From NCBI RefSeq assembly GCF_021166475.1, contig NZ_JAJOYS010000003.1, positions 62,001 through 126,000 on the forward strand: a stretch of DNA of 64,000 nt, in the 5' to 3' direction. Origin of the DNA: Pelagibacterium xiamenense. Its GTDB lineage: Bacteria; Pseudomonadota; Alphaproteobacteria; Rhizobiales; Devosiaceae. Below are positions 35,620-44,635 of the stretch, one piece after another; within the stretch, counting starts at the first letter, position 1, and each line of letters starts with the position of its first letter. The notes below the pieces were generated by a model that did no database searches, was not told the origin of the DNA, and saw only the letters and a program-made list of their open reading frames with translations. Both the position numbers and the translations under genes were made by a program.

Positions 35620-37419
35620 ATGAAGCCTGAAGTCGAACCCTTCCTGAACGTCGCCCGATCGGTCACCGGGCGGACCTGGGTCGACCGTCTCGACGCCGCT
35701 GCCGTCCGTATGGCCGCGGCGATCGGGCAACAGACGGAATTGAGCGAGATTCTCGCGCGCGTCGTCGCCGGCAGAGGCATAACGGTGGAAGCGGCCGAAG
35801 GTTTCATTACCCCGACGCTGCGCGACCTCATGCCCGACCCATCCACACTCGCCAACATGGACGCGCTCGCCGAACGGCTCGCCGATGCCATAGAGGCGGG
35901 CGAAAAGGTCGCGCTCTTTGGAGACTACGACGTTGACGGCGCCTGCTCGGTGGCGCTGATGCTGCGTTATCTGCGCGGCTTCGGTCTTTCCCCGCTCGTC
36001 CATATCCCGGACCGGATTTTCGAGGGCTACGGCCCCAATAACGCGGCGATGGAAAATCTCATCGCCCAAGGGGCCAGCCTGATCGTCACCCTCGATTGCG
36101 GCACGACCAGCCACGGGCCTATCGCGCACGCCAAGGAGGGGGGCGCCGATGTGCTGGTCGTCGATCACCACCTTGCCGCGGATCACCTGCCGCCAGCGGA
36201 CGCGCTGGTCAATCCCAACCGCCCCGACGACATATCCGGCCTCGGCTATCTGTGCGCCGCCGGCGTCACGTTCATGGTTCTGGTCGCCACCAACCGCATC
36301 CTGCGCCAGCGCGGGCGCGGTCACTTGCCCGATCTGATGCCGCTTCTCGACCTCGTTGCCCTGGCGACGGTCTGCGACGTGGTTCCCCTGACAGGCCTCA
36401 ATCGCGCCTTCGTTGCGCGCGGGCTCGACGTCTTGCGACAGGGGCGCAATCCGGGCCTCCGCAGCCTCGCCATCGCCGCCCGTGTCAGCGGTCCTGTCGG
36501 TTGCTATCACCTGGGGTACCTGCTCGGCCCGCGCATCAATGCCGGTGGCCGTATCGGCGATGCCGGGCTCGGTGCCCGCCTGCTTTCGAGCGAAGACGAG
36601 CACGAGGCCCTGACGATCGCCGGCCGGCTCGACGAACTCAATGCCGAACGCCAGCGCATCGAGGTCGAGGCCGTCGAGCAGGCCGTTGCCACCGCCGAAA
36701 TGGAGATCGGGGACGGCGACGGACCGCCGGTCCTCGTGACTGCCTCGTCCGAATGGCATCAAGGTATCGTCGGGCTCGTTGCGGCAAGATTGCGGGAGCG
36801 CTTCGATCGCCCTGCCTTCGCCATCGCCCTGGGGCGCGACGGCGGCGGCACCGGCTCGGGCCGCTCGATGCCGCGCGTCGATCTTGGCGCCGCCGTTATC
36901 GCCGCCGTCGAGGCGGGCATCATTCGTAAAGGTGGAGGCCACGCCATGGCCGCCGGCATCACCGTTGACCCCGGCCAGCTCGGCCCCTTCCGTGCCTTTA
37001 TGAACGACAGGCTCGCCGAGGACGTCGCGGCGGCCCGCAAGCGCAACGAGATCAGGATCGACGCGGCCCTGACCGCCCGTGGCGCCACCACCGATTTTGT
37101 CCACGACGTCGAGCGTGCCGGTCCGTTCGGCGCCGGCAACGCCAATCCCGTTTTCGCCTTTCCTGCCCATCAGGTTCGTTTCCCCGAGGTGGTCGGGGCA
37201 GGGGGGCATGTCCGGTTCACCGCCAACTCGGGCGACGGCGCGCGGCTCAAGGCCATCGCCTTCCGCGCCGCCGGTACGCCCTTGGGCGAAGCGCTGCTCA
37301 AGGCGAAGGACGGGCAGGGCCTCCACCTGTGCGGCACCCTCAATATCGACCACTATCAAGGCCGCGAAATGGTGCAGCTACGCCTGATCGACGCCGCGAT
37401 TCCCGGCGCTTCTGGCTGA
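35620..37419 (+). CDS. recJ: Single-stranded-DNA-specific exonuclease RecJ
   Basis: 5'-3' ssDNA exonuclease of recombination and mismatch repair. The 599 residues contain the DHH-family motifs FGDYDVDG (100-107), DCGTTS, VVDHHLA and the C-terminal DHHA1 motif GGGHAMAAG, then an OB-like domain. Length is typical (570-600). It ends inside a 14-bp palindrome shared with the convergent SDR gene. Confidence 0.95.
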   Translation: MKPEVEPFLNVARSVTGRTWVDRLDAAAVRMAAAIGQQTELSEILARVVAGRGITVEAAEGFITPTLRDLMPDPSTLANMDALAERLADAIEAGEKVALFGDYDVDGACSVALMLRYLRGFGLSPLVHIPDRIFEGYGPNNAAMENLIAQGASLIVTLDCGTTSHGPIAHAKEGGADVLVVDHHLAADHLPPADALVNPNRPDDISGLGYLCAAGVTFMVLVATNRILRQRGRGHLPDLMPLLDLVALATVCDVVPLTGLNRAFVARGLDVLRQGRNPGLRSLAIAARVSGPVGCYHLGYLLGPRINAGGRIGDAGLGARLLSSEDEHEALTIAGRLDELNAERQRIEVEAVEQAVATAEMEIGDGDGPPVLVTASSEWHQGIVGLVAARLRERFDRPAFAIALGRDGGGTGSGRSMPRVDLGAAVIAAVEAGIIRKGGGHAMAAGITVDPGQLGPFRAFMNDRLAEDVAAARKRNEIRIDAALTARGATTDFVHDVERAGPFGAGNANPVFAFPAHQVRFPEVVGAGGHVRFTANSGDGARLKAIAFRAAGTPLGEALLKAKDGQGLHLCGTLNIDHYQGREMVQLRLIDAAIPGASG

Positions 37420-37427
37420 ATTCAGCC
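37414..37427. repeat. Perfect 14-bp palindrome holding both convergent stop codons
   Basis: GGCTGAATTCAGCC contains the recJ TGA (37417-37419) and, on the other strand, the SDR TGA (37424-37422). The two genes end symmetrically two bases apart. Confidence 0.8.
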
Positions 37428-38168
37428 TTTGGGCAGAAGCCGGCGCATGATGGCGAAAAAGAGCGGGTAGGGCAGCATCCGCACGAGCTTGAGCATCAAG
37501 ACGAACCGCAACGGAAACGCGATCTCGAACCGCCGCGAGCGCAAAAGCCCATCGGCGATCCGCCGTCCGGCATCCTCGGGTTCGAGAAGGAACGGCATCG
37601 GGAAATTGTTTTTCGCGGTGAACTCAGTCCTGACGAATCCCGGAGAAACCAGTCGCACTGAGATATTGTCCCGCGCCAACTCCGTCTTCATCGTCTGCGC
37701 CAGCGCAATCAGTGCCGCCTTGCCCGCGCTGTAGGCCGCCGACCGCGGCAATCCGAAATAACCCGCAACCGAAGCCACGAGTGCGATCTCCCCACCACCC
37801 TGCGCCCGCATCTGCGCCACCACCGGATCGATGACACGCATCGCGCCTAAAAGGTTGGTGTCGATGACCTTTTGAAACGTCTCGTGATCATAGACCGCCG
37901 TCTTGGTCACCGCCTTGGTCGCCACCGAAAAGACCATGAGATCGATCCGCCCCAGATCCGCCGCCACCTTCCGGGCAACGCCGGCCGTCGCGTCCGCATC
38001 CGTGACGTCCAGCGGGTAGGGCCGTACGCCGTGGCTCTGCGCGAGAGCCTGCAGCGGGCCGGGTCGCCGCCCGGAAACCGCGACGGTCCACCCCCGCTCG
38101 ACGAGTTCCTTGGCAAGGGCCGCGCCGATGCCGGTACCGCCTCCCAAAATCCAGGCTGTTTTGCCCAT
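37422..38168 (-). CDS. Short-chain dehydrogenase/reductase
   Basis: The 248-residue protein has the Rossmann loop GGGTGIG (9-15), the catalytic Ser in VASVAG and YSAGK with Tyr and Lys about 145 and 149. After the catalytic core it carries a hydrophobic C terminus (FPLRFVLMLKLVRMLPYPLFFAIM), which suggests membrane association, as in SDRs acting on lipid or quinone-like substrates. The substrate is unknown. Convergent with recJ and divergent from the STAS gene. Confidence 0.85.
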   Translation of the reverse strand: MGKTAWILGGGTGIGAALAKELVERGWTVAVSGRRPGPLQALAQSHGVRPYPLDVTDADATAGVARKVAADLGRIDLMVFSVATKAVTKTAVYDHETFQKVIDTNLLGAMRVIDPVVAQMRAQGGGEIALVASVAGYFGLPRSAAYSAGKAALIALAQTMKTELARDNISVRLVSPGFVRTEFTAKNNFPMPFLLEPEDAGRRIADGLLRSRRFEIAFPLRFVLMLKLVRMLPYPLFFAIMRRLLPKG

Positions 38169-38331
38169 GTCACATACTCACTGGATACATCGGTCTAAAC
38201 TCGCGCGCTGCCGACGGTGGTCCGCCGCCGGCGCGAACCGGTAGCGCCGGTTTGATCGGTGGCATCGGAACCCGTAAACCGCCGCCGGAGTTGCACCGGC
38301 AGGGCTCAGGAATACCAGAAGGAGCAAGGTC

Positions 38332-38715
38332 ATGGACGCGCACATCCCTGAAAACGTTATCGTCGTGAGCCTCGAAGGCAAGCTCGAGGCCGCGGAGGTC
38401 GAGCGCCTCACCTCGCGGGCCGAAGCCATGCTCGCGCGCTTCGAGGAAGTCGGCATGCTCGTCGACGCCAGCGGCCTGAAGGGCGTGAGCGCGGACGCCC
38501 TGGCCCGCGATATCACTTGGGAGATCAAGCATATCCGCGATTGGGAGCGCTTCAAGAAGATCGCCCTTATCACCGAGAACGGGTTTCTCGCCGGCGTCAC
38601 CAGGGCCATGGGCGCCCTGATGCCGCAGATCGAGGTCCGCGCGTTCGAGAATGACGAACGGGTCCAGGCTCTCGAATTCGTTTCGGGCGTGCCGGTTAAG
38701 CCGCTTGAACGCTAG
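38332..38715 (+). CDS. SpoIIAA-like STAS/Sec14-fold protein
   Basis: A 127-residue soluble protein that matches the SpoIIAA-like family (formerly DUF3478): LEGKLEAAEVERLTSRAEAML, a VDASGLKGV strand-loop and IRDWERFKKIALITENGF. Members have a STAS/Sec14-like fold and unknown cellular role. GGAGCAAGG stands before the ATG. It ends in CTAG 38712-38715, shared with the convergent M20 peptidase gene. Confidence 0.82.
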   Translation: MDAHIPENVIVVSLEGKLEAAEVERLTSRAEAMLARFEEVGMLVDASGLKGVSADALARDITWEIKHIRDWERFKKIALITENGFLAGVTRAMGALMPQIEVRAFENDERVQALEFVSGVPVKPLER

Positions 38716-40106
38716 GTCTGCCCGAACCGGTCCAGGATCCGCACCCAGGACCGAATTCCGCGATGATAGCTTTCGAGGTTGTATTTCTCGTTCGGCGAGT
38801 GAATGCGGTCATCCGTCTGCGCAAACCCGATCAGCAGCGAATCCATCCCCAGCTTGCGCTTGAAGTCTCCAACGATAGGGATCGAGCCGCCCGACCCGGC
38901 AATGGCCGCTTCCTTGTTCCACTCATCGGTCAGCGCGGCGAGCGCCTTGGTGACGAACGTGCCGTCCGCGGGGATTGTCGTTGCCGGAGACGCCCCGTGC
39001 GAGGAGAACGCCACCGAACAGTCAGCGGGCACACGCGCCCGCACATGCGCCCGGAACGCCTCTCGGATTTTCGCAGGGTCCTGATTGCCGACGAGCCGGA
39101 ATGAAATCTTCGCCGACGCCTGCGATGGGATCACGGTCTTGAACCCGTCCCCGGTGTACCCCCCGCTGATCCCGTTGATCTCACATGTCGGACGCGAGGT
39201 GATCTGCTCGAGAACGCTCCGCCCGCGTTCTCCCGCCGGTTCGCCGAGCCCCACTTCGCCCAGATACGCGGCGCCGTCGAACGGCAGGCGCTGCCACTGC
39301 TCGGCCACATGCGCGGGCAGTTCCGCGACATCGTCGTAGAACCCCTCGATGGCCACCGACCCGTCGCTATTGCGCAGCGAGGCGACAATGTCGCCCAGAA
39401 CCTGGATCGGATTGCGCGCCGCGCCGCCATACATACCCGAATGAAGATCCCGCGACGCCGCCGTGATCACGACCTCCTCGCCCACCAGCCCGCGCAGCAT
39501 GGTGACGATCGAGGGCGTTTCGCTGTCCCACATGTCGGTATCGCAAACCAGCGCCATATCGGCCTTGAGCTCGTCCGCTGTCGCCTCGAGGAAGGGCCCG
39601 AGCGAGCGCGATCCGGCCTCCTCTTCGCCTTCGAACAGCACCGTGACGTTGACCGGCAGCGCGCCGCGCACCGCCTTGTAGGCCCGGCACGCCTCGACGA
39701 ACGTCATAAGCTGTCCCTTGTCGTCCGACGCCCCGCGCGCGAGGATCACCTTGCGGCCGTTCTCCTCCCCGATCGCCGGTTCGAAAGGCTCGTGCACCCA
39801 CAGCGACAGCGGATCGACCGGCTGCACGTCGTAGTGCCCGTAGAACAGCACCGACGGCCCGTCCTGGCTCTTGTCGTGCCCGACGACCATCGGGTGGCCC
39901 TCCGTGGGTCGCACGCTCGCATCGAACCCGAGCCCGTCAAGCTCGTTCGCCAGCCAATCCGCCGCCTTCCGGCACTCTCCCGCATAGGCCGGATCGGTGG
40001 AAATGGACGCGATGCGCAACAGCGCGAAAAGGCGCTCGACACTGTCATCGAGTTGGGCGTCGACATGCGCGAGCACCGCATCGAGCGAGGAGGAAGAATC
40101 GGCCAT
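38712..40106 (-). CDS. M20 family dipeptidase / metallopeptidase
   Basis: A zinc-dependent exopeptidase of 464 residues from ATG 40106. Metal and catalytic residues are visible: GHYDVQP with His91 and Asp93, RGASDDKGQ with the bridging Asp, FEGEEEAGS with the catalytic Glu pair, and a dimerisation/lid domain between. The closest named group is the M20 dipeptidase (cytosolic nonspecific dipeptidase-like). The frame stays open to 40277 without family similarity. Confidence 0.88.
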   Translation of the reverse strand: MADSSSSLDAVLAHVDAQLDDSVERLFALLRIASISTDPAYAGECRKAADWLANELDGLGFDASVRPTEGHPMVVGHDKSQDGPSVLFYGHYDVQPVDPLSLWVHEPFEPAIGEENGRKVILARGASDDKGQLMTFVEACRAYKAVRGALPVNVTVLFEGEEEAGSRSLGPFLEATADELKADMALVCDTDMWDSETPSIVTMLRGLVGEEVVITAASRDLHSGMYGGAARNPIQVLGDIVASLRNSDGSVAIEGFYDDVAELPAHVAEQWQRLPFDGAAYLGEVGLGEPAGERGRSVLEQITSRPTCEINGISGGYTGDGFKTVIPSQASAKISFRLVGNQDPAKIREAFRAHVRARVPADCSVAFSSHGASPATTIPADGTFVTKALAALTDEWNKEAAIAGSGGSIPIVGDFKRKLGMDSLLIGFAQTDDRIHSPNEKYNLESYHRGIRSWVRILDRFGQT

Positions 40107-40353
40107 GGCTATGAATTTCCGTTCAGAACAAGCGATCGGTCGGCAAAGACTATCACGCAATATCGTGTCCGCGATAGGCGGCGCGGAAATTTGCGGCGCT
40201 AATGCCAAAGCGAGCGAATGACGACGGGAGCCACAGCCCGAGGCTGCGTCTGACAAGCCAAACCGGACCGCTACCATGTCCTGAGCAGGTCACGTATCCG
40301 CTGATCGACCGTGGATTTGGCGCGGCGAAACTCCCTCCGCCGCGCCCGCGAGT

Positions 40354-40932
40354 TCACGAGGTGAGCGCGTAGCTGAGATGTACGAGATCGCCTTTCCCCG
40401 GCTTCGCATCGACCAGATCCAGTGCATGACGACCGTCCACCCCGTCGAAAAGTCCTCTGCCATCGCCAGCGAGCAGGGGATGCACAATAAGACGAATTTC
40501 GTCGACGAGCCCGGCATTGATCAGCGATGTTATCATCTGAGCCCCGCCGACAAGATAGATATCCTGACCCGGCTGCTGCTTGAGCTGGGCAACCTCATCG
40601 ATGGAACGCAAAAAACGGGTGTTCGGCCATAGAGCGGTTTTGAGCGTCGAGCTCAGGACATAGTGAGGCATATCTGGAATGAGCCGGGCCCATTTGATTT
40701 CGTCATCGGTCGGCATTTCGCCCGTCATCGGCAACGGCTCGCCGGGCGAGTTCTGCATGGCTGTCCAGTACTGTTCGTAACCGGGATACATGCCACCGCC
40801 CAGCAGGCAGGCGTCAATGTGCGGTGTGAGGCCATAGTCTTCGGACCACGCCTTAACCCAATCCGCATAGCCGTCGGGTCCCTCCATCTGGCCGTCCAAT
40901 GATACCTTCATGCCGGAAATCAATTTACGCAT
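40354..40932 (-). CDS. Dihydrofolate reductase-fold protein (RibD C-terminal-like)
   Basis: The 192 residues start RKLISGMKVSLDGQMEGPDG and contain YLVGGAQMITSLINAGLVDEIRLIVHPLLAGDG, the hallmark pattern of the RibD C-terminal/dihydrofolate-reductase-like stand-alone reductases. Substrates are unknown for most; genuine folate or riboflavin roles are unlikely for such paralogues. It follows the SRPBCC gene on the same strand after 54 bases, probably in one transcript. Confidence 0.85.
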   Translation of the reverse strand: MRKLISGMKVSLDGQMEGPDGYADWVKAWSEDYGLTPHIDACLLGGGMYPGYEQYWTAMQNSPGEPLPMTGEMPTDDEIKWARLIPDMPHYVLSSTLKTALWPNTRFLRSIDEVAQLKQQPGQDIYLVGGAQMITSLINAGLVDEIRLIVHPLLAGDGRGLFDGVDGRHALDLVDAKPGKGDLVHLSYALTS

Positions 40933-40986
40933 ATCGTCTTTTCCTATCGTCGTTCATATCAAACAGTTGCGCCCAGCCGGCTCTGC

Positions 40987-41520
40987 CTAGAGGGCGAAGC
41001 GCTGTTCGTAGTCGGACTTGAAATGACGCCATGCGTCCCAGAACGGCACGGGTTTTTCGCCGCGGAGGCGGGATGCCAGGATGTCGAGGTGGGCGTGCCA
41101 GCCGGCGGCGATGTTCAAGAGCGTGGCGTGGTCGGGCAGCGCCTTGTGGACCACCTTGAGCTCGGTTTCGTCAGCTTTACCGTAGAGCGCGAAGGTCACG
41201 CCATCGGTGTTCGACCAGGTGAACGAAACCGAACGGCCAGGCTCGATGTCGATGATGGTGGACGTCATGCTGTGTTCGTTTTCCGATGCCCTTCCAATCT
41301 GGTCGGCCGGCTGCGATAGCTGCTCATTGCGCCAGACGAGTTCAAATTCGGCGCCCTTGGTGAGCTCCATATCTCCGTCCGCAAGCCATTGCCGGCGAAG
41401 GTTGGCCTCGGTAAGCCATAACCACACGGTGTCAACACCGGCGGGTAGGTTCCGCGTGAAGAGCAGGGTGTTGCGTTCACCAAGCACCGCGTATTCGGAT
41501 GCAGTCATTATCTGGTTCAT
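40987..41520 (-). CDS. SRPBCC / AHSA1 domain protein
   Basis: A 177-residue START-like (AHSA1) protein: FTRNLPAGVDTVWLWLTEANLRRQWLADGDMEL, then EPGRSVSFTWSNTDGVTFALYG and a GWHAHLDILASRL helix near the C terminus. The family binds small hydrophobic ligands or acts as a co-chaperone; the ligand is unknown. It is the likely first gene of the pair with the RibD-like reductase, and is divergent from the winged-helix gene across a 219-base AT-richer gap. Confidence 0.85.
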   Translation of the reverse strand: MNQIMTASEYAVLGERNTLLFTRNLPAGVDTVWLWLTEANLRRQWLADGDMELTKGAEFELVWRNEQLSQPADQIGRASENEHSMTSTIIDIEPGRSVSFTWSNTDGVTFALYGKADETELKVVHKALPDHATLLNIAAGWHAHLDILASRLRGEKPVPFWDAWRHFKSDYEQRFAL

Positions 41521-41739
41521 TTCACTTGTTCCTTGAAGACGATTTTTAGTCCGATTACACTTGCGTGCGTCGCGATATTTTTATTGCTCAAGAGGAAATG
41601 CTTGTCCTCGCGAGGTATTTACTGTTGATTTAGAGCATGAACTGCGCATGCTTCTTGTGGCGTGGTGTTCTCACGGCTACATCGACTTGATAGCCGCCAT
41701 TCATCGGCAGCGAGAGTTACAAGTGTGACGGGATTTTAG

Positions 41740-42960
41740 ATGGACTCACTGATCACCGCTGCCGCTCAAGCCCTTGCGACCGGCGACCCGTTACTTGCGC
41801 TCAATCGCGTCGCCTTGCGTGACGACGCCCCGGCCCTGGCCCTGCGTGGCGTTGCGATGGCGCAACTGGGCGACCTTGAGCGGGCAAAAGCCACCCTCAA
41901 GAGTGCGGCACGCGCCTTTGGCAAAAAACATCCGGTCGCGTATGCACGATGCGTGGTCGCCGAGGCGGAAATCGCCCTCGTTTCCCGCGACCTCTCAGCC
42001 GTTCCGGACATGCTTTCGGAAGCTGGCAGTCATCTGAAAAGGCATGGCGACATCGTCAATGCTCTTTATGCGTCCATGCTGGAAGCCAGGCACCTACTGC
42101 TTGTGGGCCGGATTGACGATGCGGAACATGTGCTTGGCGATATCGACGCGGGGGTACTTCCTCCGTCTTTGCGGGCCGCGTACGAACTGGTGTATTCGGG
42201 TATTGCAATGCGGCGCCTACGGGCGGTCGCCGCACGTGCGGCCCTCGCCCGGGCAGAGGAAGCCGCGCGATCCGCGGGAATCTCTGCATTGATTGCTGAA
42301 GTGCAAAGTGCGGGTCTAATGCTCAAAAAGACCGCCGCCCGCCTGATATCGGAAGGCACCGAACAGCCGCTTCGTCTTGATGACGTCGAGAGGCTGATCG
42401 CCTCTGATACGCTCGTCGTCGATGCCTGCCGCTATGTCATTCGCCATCAGGCGCATGTCCTGCCTTTGACGACTCGTCCTGTCCTGTTCGGGCTGGCGCG
42501 AGCAATGGCCGAACGCTGGCCGGGCGACGCATCGAGGGAATCGCTTCTGTTTGCCGCGTTCGGAGCAAGGCATGCCGACGAATCCCACCGGGCGCGGCTT
42601 CGTGTCGAAATCGCCCGGCTGCGGGCGGAACTTCGGGAATTCGCCACCGTGCACGCAACGGAAAACGGGTTTGCCATTTCTGCACGAACGGCGCCACGGG
42701 TCGTGGTCCTGGCCCCTCCTGCGGACAGTCCACACGCAGCTTTATTGGCACTTCTTGCGGATGGCGAGGCCTGGCCGAGTTCCTCTCTCGCCCTGGCGCT
42801 CGACACCAGTCCGCGTTCGATACAGCGTGCACTCGACAAGCTTCGTGCCGCGGGCCAGGTTCGCGCTGTGGGCCGGGGACGGTCCCGCCGGTGGATGGCT
42901 CCGCCAATCCTCGGTTTCCCGACAGCATTGTTGCTCCCAGGGGCGCTGCCGGGGCGTTAG
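41740..42960 (+). CDS. Winged-helix protein with TPR-like N-terminal region
   Basis: The 406-residue product has an alpha-helical N-terminal two thirds with TPR-like Ala/Leu-rich repeats. The C terminus carries a winged helix-turn-helix (about 335-385: ALLALLADGEAWPSSSLALALDTSPRSIQRALDKLRAAG). I recognise this arrangement as a helix-turn-helix protein common in rhizobia, usually next to a Vgb-like beta-propeller gene, as here (two bases between them). Target genes are unknown; the downstream partner is the obvious candidate. Confidence 0.75.
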   Translation: MDSLITAAAQALATGDPLLALNRVALRDDAPALALRGVAMAQLGDLERAKATLKSAARAFGKKHPVAYARCVVAEAEIALVSRDLSAVPDMLSEAGSHLKRHGDIVNALYASMLEARHLLLVGRIDDAEHVLGDIDAGVLPPSLRAAYELVYSGIAMRRLRAVAARAALARAEEAARSAGISALIAEVQSAGLMLKKTAARLISEGTEQPLRLDDVERLIASDTLVVDACRYVIRHQAHVLPLTTRPVLFGLARAMAERWPGDASRESLLFAAFGARHADESHRARLRVEIARLRAELREFATVHATENGFAISARTAPRVVVLAPPADSPHAALLALLADGEAWPSSSLALALDTSPRSIQRALDKLRAAGQVRAVGRGRSRRWMAPPILGFPTALLLPGALPGR

Positions 42961-42961
42961 G

Positions 42962-43609
42962 ATGTCTCTCATGAAAAGAGCGAAGGCTGAGATTGTGCGC
43001 GAGTGGGGTCCATTTCCGGGCTCGAAGCAGGTTCATGGTGTCACGTTCGACGGCACCCGCGTGTGGTTTGCCAGCGGCGACGGACTCCATGCGCTTGACC
43101 CCGTCAATGGCATGGTCGTGCAGACATATCCGGTTGCGGCGCATGCCGGCACGGCATTCGACGGAAATCATCTCTATCAGATCGCCGAGGACCGGATACT
43201 CAAGATTATCCCCGCTACGGGAGAAGTGGTGTCAACGATACCCGCGCCGGGTGGCGGCGGAGACTCAGGGCTTGCCTGGAGCGATGGCCTGCTTTGGGTC
43301 GGGCAGTATCTTGACCGGCAGATACACCAGATCGATCCCGAAACCGGCGCCATCCTCCGCACCATCAAATCGGACCGGTTCGTCACCGGCGTTACCTGGA
43401 TGAACGACGAGCTTTGGCATGGCACCTGGGAAAACGAGGAGAGCGACCTGCGGCGCGTCGATCCGACAACCGGCAAGACTTTGGAGCGGATTGAAATGCC
43501 GGAAGGCACAATCATTTCCGGCCTTGAGGCGGACGGAGGCGACTACTTCTATTGCGGTGGCGGTCCGGGAGGAACGATTCGCGTTGTGCGGCGCACACCG
43601 ATCACATGA
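42962..43609 (+). CDS. Vgb/glutaminyl-cyclotransferase-like beta-propeller protein
   Basis: A 215-residue protein of repeated beta strands (HGVTFDGTRVWFASGDGLHALDPVNGMVV, AHAGTAFDGNHLYQIAEDRILKIIP, SGLAWSDGLLWVGQYLDRQIHQIDPETG), the pattern of small propeller proteins related to glutamine cyclotransferase/virginiamycin B lyase. No signal peptide is visible, so it seems cytosolic. Start may be 42962 or 42971. It is fused to the preceding regulator transcript. Enzyme activity is unproven. Confidence 0.75.
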   Translation: MSLMKRAKAEIVREWGPFPGSKQVHGVTFDGTRVWFASGDGLHALDPVNGMVVQTYPVAAHAGTAFDGNHLYQIAEDRILKIIPATGEVVSTIPAPGGGGDSGLAWSDGLLWVGQYLDRQIHQIDPETGAILRTIKSDRFVTGVTWMNDELWHGTWENEESDLRRVDPTTGKTLERIEMPEGTIISGLEADGGDYFYCGGGPGGTIRVVRRTPIT

Positions 43610-43741
43610 GATTTTCCAATCAGCTCGATCATGACGCGCGGTGCCCGTGTCCAGGATCGGGTGAACGCTAGGCAGATACTGCGACTGTGGTGCCGATCAA
43701 CACCGGCCGGATCGCCACGAGACGTCGTTTAGCGGCCGCTT

Positions 43742-44587
43742 CTAGGTTGGAGCAAACGTCCGCCGCATCTCGAACTGTGATATTGCGCTCCGGCGCCAGC
43801 CGGCGTTCGCCAACGCGCCGTTGCCCAACGTTTCGGGAACCACGGCGGGAATGCTCCAATGGCCGGGTCGCGTCGCAATGAGGGCCCCGATCATCTCGCT
43901 TGCAAGTCCTTTCCCGCGCGCGTCGGGAGCAACCGCCATAGACATGATCCGGCCCTTGCCCTCGTTGAACGAAAATAGAGCTGCCGCCGTGCCCGCAGCG
44001 TTGGCAAACCCGCACAGAAGGGGAGCAATCGAGACGATTGATTCTCGGGCGATCTGCCACGGCAGATCGCCCGGCAGAAGCGGAGCGATGATGTCCAATG
44101 AGGCATCGGGTGCGCAGCTGTGCCACCCGGTTCTGACTGCCGGTGTCCCAGCCAATTCGATTTGATACCCCACCAGCCGCCTGGTCACCTTGAAGCCGTG
44201 ATTTTCGTAGAGCCGGACCGCCGCCGTGTTCGTCGCTATGACTTCGAGCTGCATCGCCCGATCACCGCGTGCACCAGCGTCTGTCAGCGCCCGCGTAACG
44301 GCGTTGTGGCCGAGCCGCTTTCCTCGAAAGTTCTTTTGCAAACCAAGAGCGGCGAGCCTCGATACTTGCCCGCGCCGCGCAACGAGCATGACGCCGACAG
44401 GCTCACCGGAAGAAGATTCGAGAACGTAGCTGCTCGCAAGATCGATGCCGTCCGCGCCGATCATTCGATCGACGCTGTCTTTTGTAAACGCGATCGGGAT
44501 CAGGTAATCCTCGTAGCCCTTGTTAAGGGCTGCCGCGAGTTCCGACAGATCAATCCTCGTCGCAGGCTTGTAGCGCAAATCAGACAC
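43742..44587 (-). CDS. GNAT acetyltransferase, two tandem domains
   Basis: A protein of about 281 residues with two GNAT units. The N-terminal unit has GLQKNFRGKRLGHNAVTRALTDAGARGD and ATNTAAVRLYENHGF, a good acetyl-CoA motif and beta-bulge. The C-terminal unit has MSMAVAPDARGKGLASEMIGALIA. The start is uncertain: GTG 44587 with GGTGA seven bases before it, or TTG 44608. Substrate unknown. It lies 48 bases downstream of the methyltransferase on the same strand. Confidence 0.78.
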   Translation of the reverse strand: MSDLRYKPATRIDLSELAAALNKGYEDYLIPIAFTKDSVDRMIGADGIDLASSYVLESSSGEPVGVMLVARRGQVSRLAALGLQKNFRGKRLGHNAVTRALTDAGARGDRAMQLEVIATNTAAVRLYENHGFKVTRRLVGYQIELAGTPAVRTGWHSCAPDASLDIIAPLLPGDLPWQIARESIVSIAPLLCGFANAAGTAAALFSFNEGKGRIMSMAVAPDARGKGLASEMIGALIATRPGHWSIPAVVPETLGNGALANAGWRRSAISQFEMRRTFAPT

Positions 44588-44635
44588 TATTGTTTCACCG
44601 CTAATCAACCCGGGAAATCTGCAGCGACTGGCCGA

